Positions 62,242-64,000 of a DNA stretch of 64,000 nucleotides are shown piece after piece. How positions within the stretch are numbered: the first letter of the stretch is position 1; each line of letters opens with the position of its first letter. Origin of the DNA: Lates calcarifer (taxonomy: Eukaryota; Chordata; Actinopteri; Centropomidae); NCBI RefSeq assembly GCF_001640805.2, contig NC_066844.1:5661143-5725142 (forward strand), read 5' to 3'. Below the pieces are notes generated by a model. It made no database searches, had not been told where the DNA came from, and saw only the letters and a list, made by a program, of their open reading frames with translations. The translations under genes were made by a program, and so were the position numbers.

Positions 62242-63394
62242 TTGTGCTGGAGGCGGGAAGCACACCGCTCCCAGCTGGGTATTGCCCTGCAACTGACCTT
62301 GCTGTCTCCGCAGTAATTAGACAGCGGCAGGCGACTGCCTCCTGAACTCCTGCTGCCCCCTCTGTGTGCTGCCTCTCTGCTGGCCCTTACAATGGGTGTG
62401 AAAAGGAGGGTTCATACCCACCCATACATTCAGACTTGAAAGATAGAGTATCACTGTAATTCAGCTGGAGCTACTGGGGACACAGAGACGTACACCTCAG
62501 CCTGTATTGAGTGGCATCTGCTCTGTCTCTCTCACTCAAGGTCCTGTTTCCAGCTCTGCAACATTAATTTGTTGATTAGAGAGCTTTTACTTACAGCATG
62601 TGTTGATGTTGAGTCCCGTTAGGCATGCCTAGTTAGAACAATCACTGGTTTATCACTGATAGTGAAGGGGGCTTGTGCAAGGTCAATTAAAAGCTGTTTT
62701 CTTACTGTTTCCATCCACATAGCAATTTGGCCGGTGCTTGTTTGTTCTTAGGGTCCTGTGTGTTGTGACGGGTGATAAACCTAATGAATTAAATAACATT
62801 TTAACAGGAGAGCACAGTTTGAGTGCTGACTTTTAATGAGAGCTGTCAGCTTTGTTTGTAAGGCTCAAATCCTATTAAAAGCTTTCAGTTATTTATCAAG
62901 ACCTGTCTGCCTTCACTGATTACTTAAATGGCCTTGCAAATGAAGCAAACAAAAAACCCAATCACAGGCAACTCAAACACAGACTGTTCACAGAGAAAGC
63001 CAAACACTTATTGCTCCAGATCTGATAAAGAAATAGAGAACACATTCCAGTCTGTAATCTTTGATGTCCCTCAAGCTGAACAGTGTCAATATTTCTGTCT
63101 TTGCTTCTGCCACTGTTACCACTGGATAGTAGATGACGCATGGACACTTCCTTAAAACGAATAGCGACACAGTGACGTGGCAGTATCTTGTGGATTGTAG
63201 ATGTGCAAATTAACATATTGTAATTATCAGTATGTCTCTATTTTTGTTTGGCTCTATACAAATACTCTGTGTGAAATTTTAAAAGATGGGTACTGTCTGA
63301 AACTGCCCTGTTATTGCAAGTTGATGGCGGAAAATACTAAAACCCCATGTCCTCGCTTAAAGTACTGCTATCACAAGTGTTAGCTATTATGAAT

Positions 63395-63600
63395 TCTTAA
63401 GAATAAGAAAAATAAGAATGCCCTTTATTGTCATTATACTAAAAGTGCAACGAGATTGGAGAGCTTCTCCTTTTCAGTGCAAACACACAAAATATGTAGA
63501 AACAAAATATATATAAAAAAAGATACAAAACACAGTGCAACTCTATGTACAATGAGGTATAGGTGTGAATGTGAATGTATTGCACAGGTGTAAAAGTGTA
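63395..63600 (+). repeat. interspersed repeat (CCTTTATTGTCAT...CAACGAGATT type)
   Basis: Contains CCCTTTATTGTCATTATACT, then GTGCAACGAGATTGGAGAGC and TATGTACAATGAGGTATAGG. This is a familiar fish repeat tail, lying in dhrs3 intron 1. The right boundary is approximate. Confidence 0.5.
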
Positions 63601-64000
63601 AAAGTTGTTAAACTACAGATTCAGTTTACCATCTTTAAGTAGAGATGTACAATACAGTTTGCTACATGCTCATACATAACTCCATGTTGACCTAATGTCT
63701 TTCATGTCAAGACTAATAAATCATTGTGTAAACCCATCCTGCCATTGACTAGGTTTATGTTTACCCACAAACACTGGTATAAAACAATGGGAATGACTCT
63801 GATGATCCATGGGCGAACCAACAGACACACTTTCCTTTGTGTGTGTGTATGCATACACACATGCAGTCTCTCTGTCTCTCAGATACAGAAGATCACTTTC
63901 CAGAGGACTTTCTGCTCAAATATTAACCTTGGTCACGGGCGACCGGCCAAATCCCACACTGGCGTCCTCACCACTTCACACACACACTGTTTTCAGACTC

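Larger units (their letters stand above)
59819..64000 (+). other. dhrs3 intron 1 (5' portion)
   Basis: Starts at a GTAATT donor and runs off the window. Holds the DR5-like and DR4 motifs, the alternating TG/CG tract, a TG repeat and the interspersed repeat at 63395. The segment 62560-62950 is rich in TAAT/ATTA homeodomain-type cores and may be a conserved non-coding element; this is a guess. Confidence 0.75.

Noticed and set aside
61000..64000. Search for the second dhrs3 coding exon (expected to start IVLWGRTE or similar)
   Set aside because: No acceptor followed by a fitting translation was found, including at the tctctcag near 63880, whose translation does not match.

Overview
This is a teleost (ray-finned fish) nuclear genome window. 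It has large AT-rich introns, GT-AG splice sites, CA/TG microsatellites, fish-type interspersed repeats, and five protein-coding genes that read as vertebrate orthologues. I identified the genes by translating exons and comparing them with remembered human family members; no database search was run.

Layout. Positions 1-44264 are the 3' part of igsf21 (+ strand): the last six coding exons, with a preceding intron that fills at least the first 17.1 kb. The signal peptide and first Ig domain lie upstream of the window. At 48358-50644 (+) is klhdc7a, essentially one exon, whose N-terminal membrane anchor and main body are in different frames (an apparent one-base frameshift near 48577). At 54305-52526 (-) is cfap107 (C1orf158 family), four coding exons, 222 aa. 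At 57050-54825 (-) is an arylacetamide deacetylase-like gene (aadacl4-like), four coding exons, 416 aa, with complete catalytic motifs. At 59624 (+) the first coding exon of dhrs3 begins, with a TATA-like box and CpG-rich leader upstream; its remaining exons lie beyond 64000.

The genes are not an operon. They are unrelated in function: synaptic adhesion (igsf21), a membrane-anchored kelch protein of unclear role (klhdc7a), an axonemal microtubule inner protein (cfap107), a membrane serine esterase (aadacl4-like) and a retinaldehyde reductase (dhrs3). Their value is syntenic. All five families map to human 1p36, where as I recall igsf21/klhdc7a and dhrs3/aadacl4/cfap107 form two blocks several Mb apart. 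Here the blocks are adjacent.

The remaining sequence is intronic or intergenic. It contains two hAT-type non-autonomous elements with exact 8-bp target duplications, a 54-bp perfect hairpin element with 13-bp flanking direct repeats and a second copy of its family, a TA-flanked MITE, fragments of common fish repeats, and simple repeats. Candidate regulatory motifs include an RFX X-box-like site upstream of cfap107, and nuclear-receptor direct repeats (DR4, and an imperfect DR5) in dhrs3 intron 1. I saw no tRNA, rRNA, CRISPR array, viral gene or prokaryotic feature.
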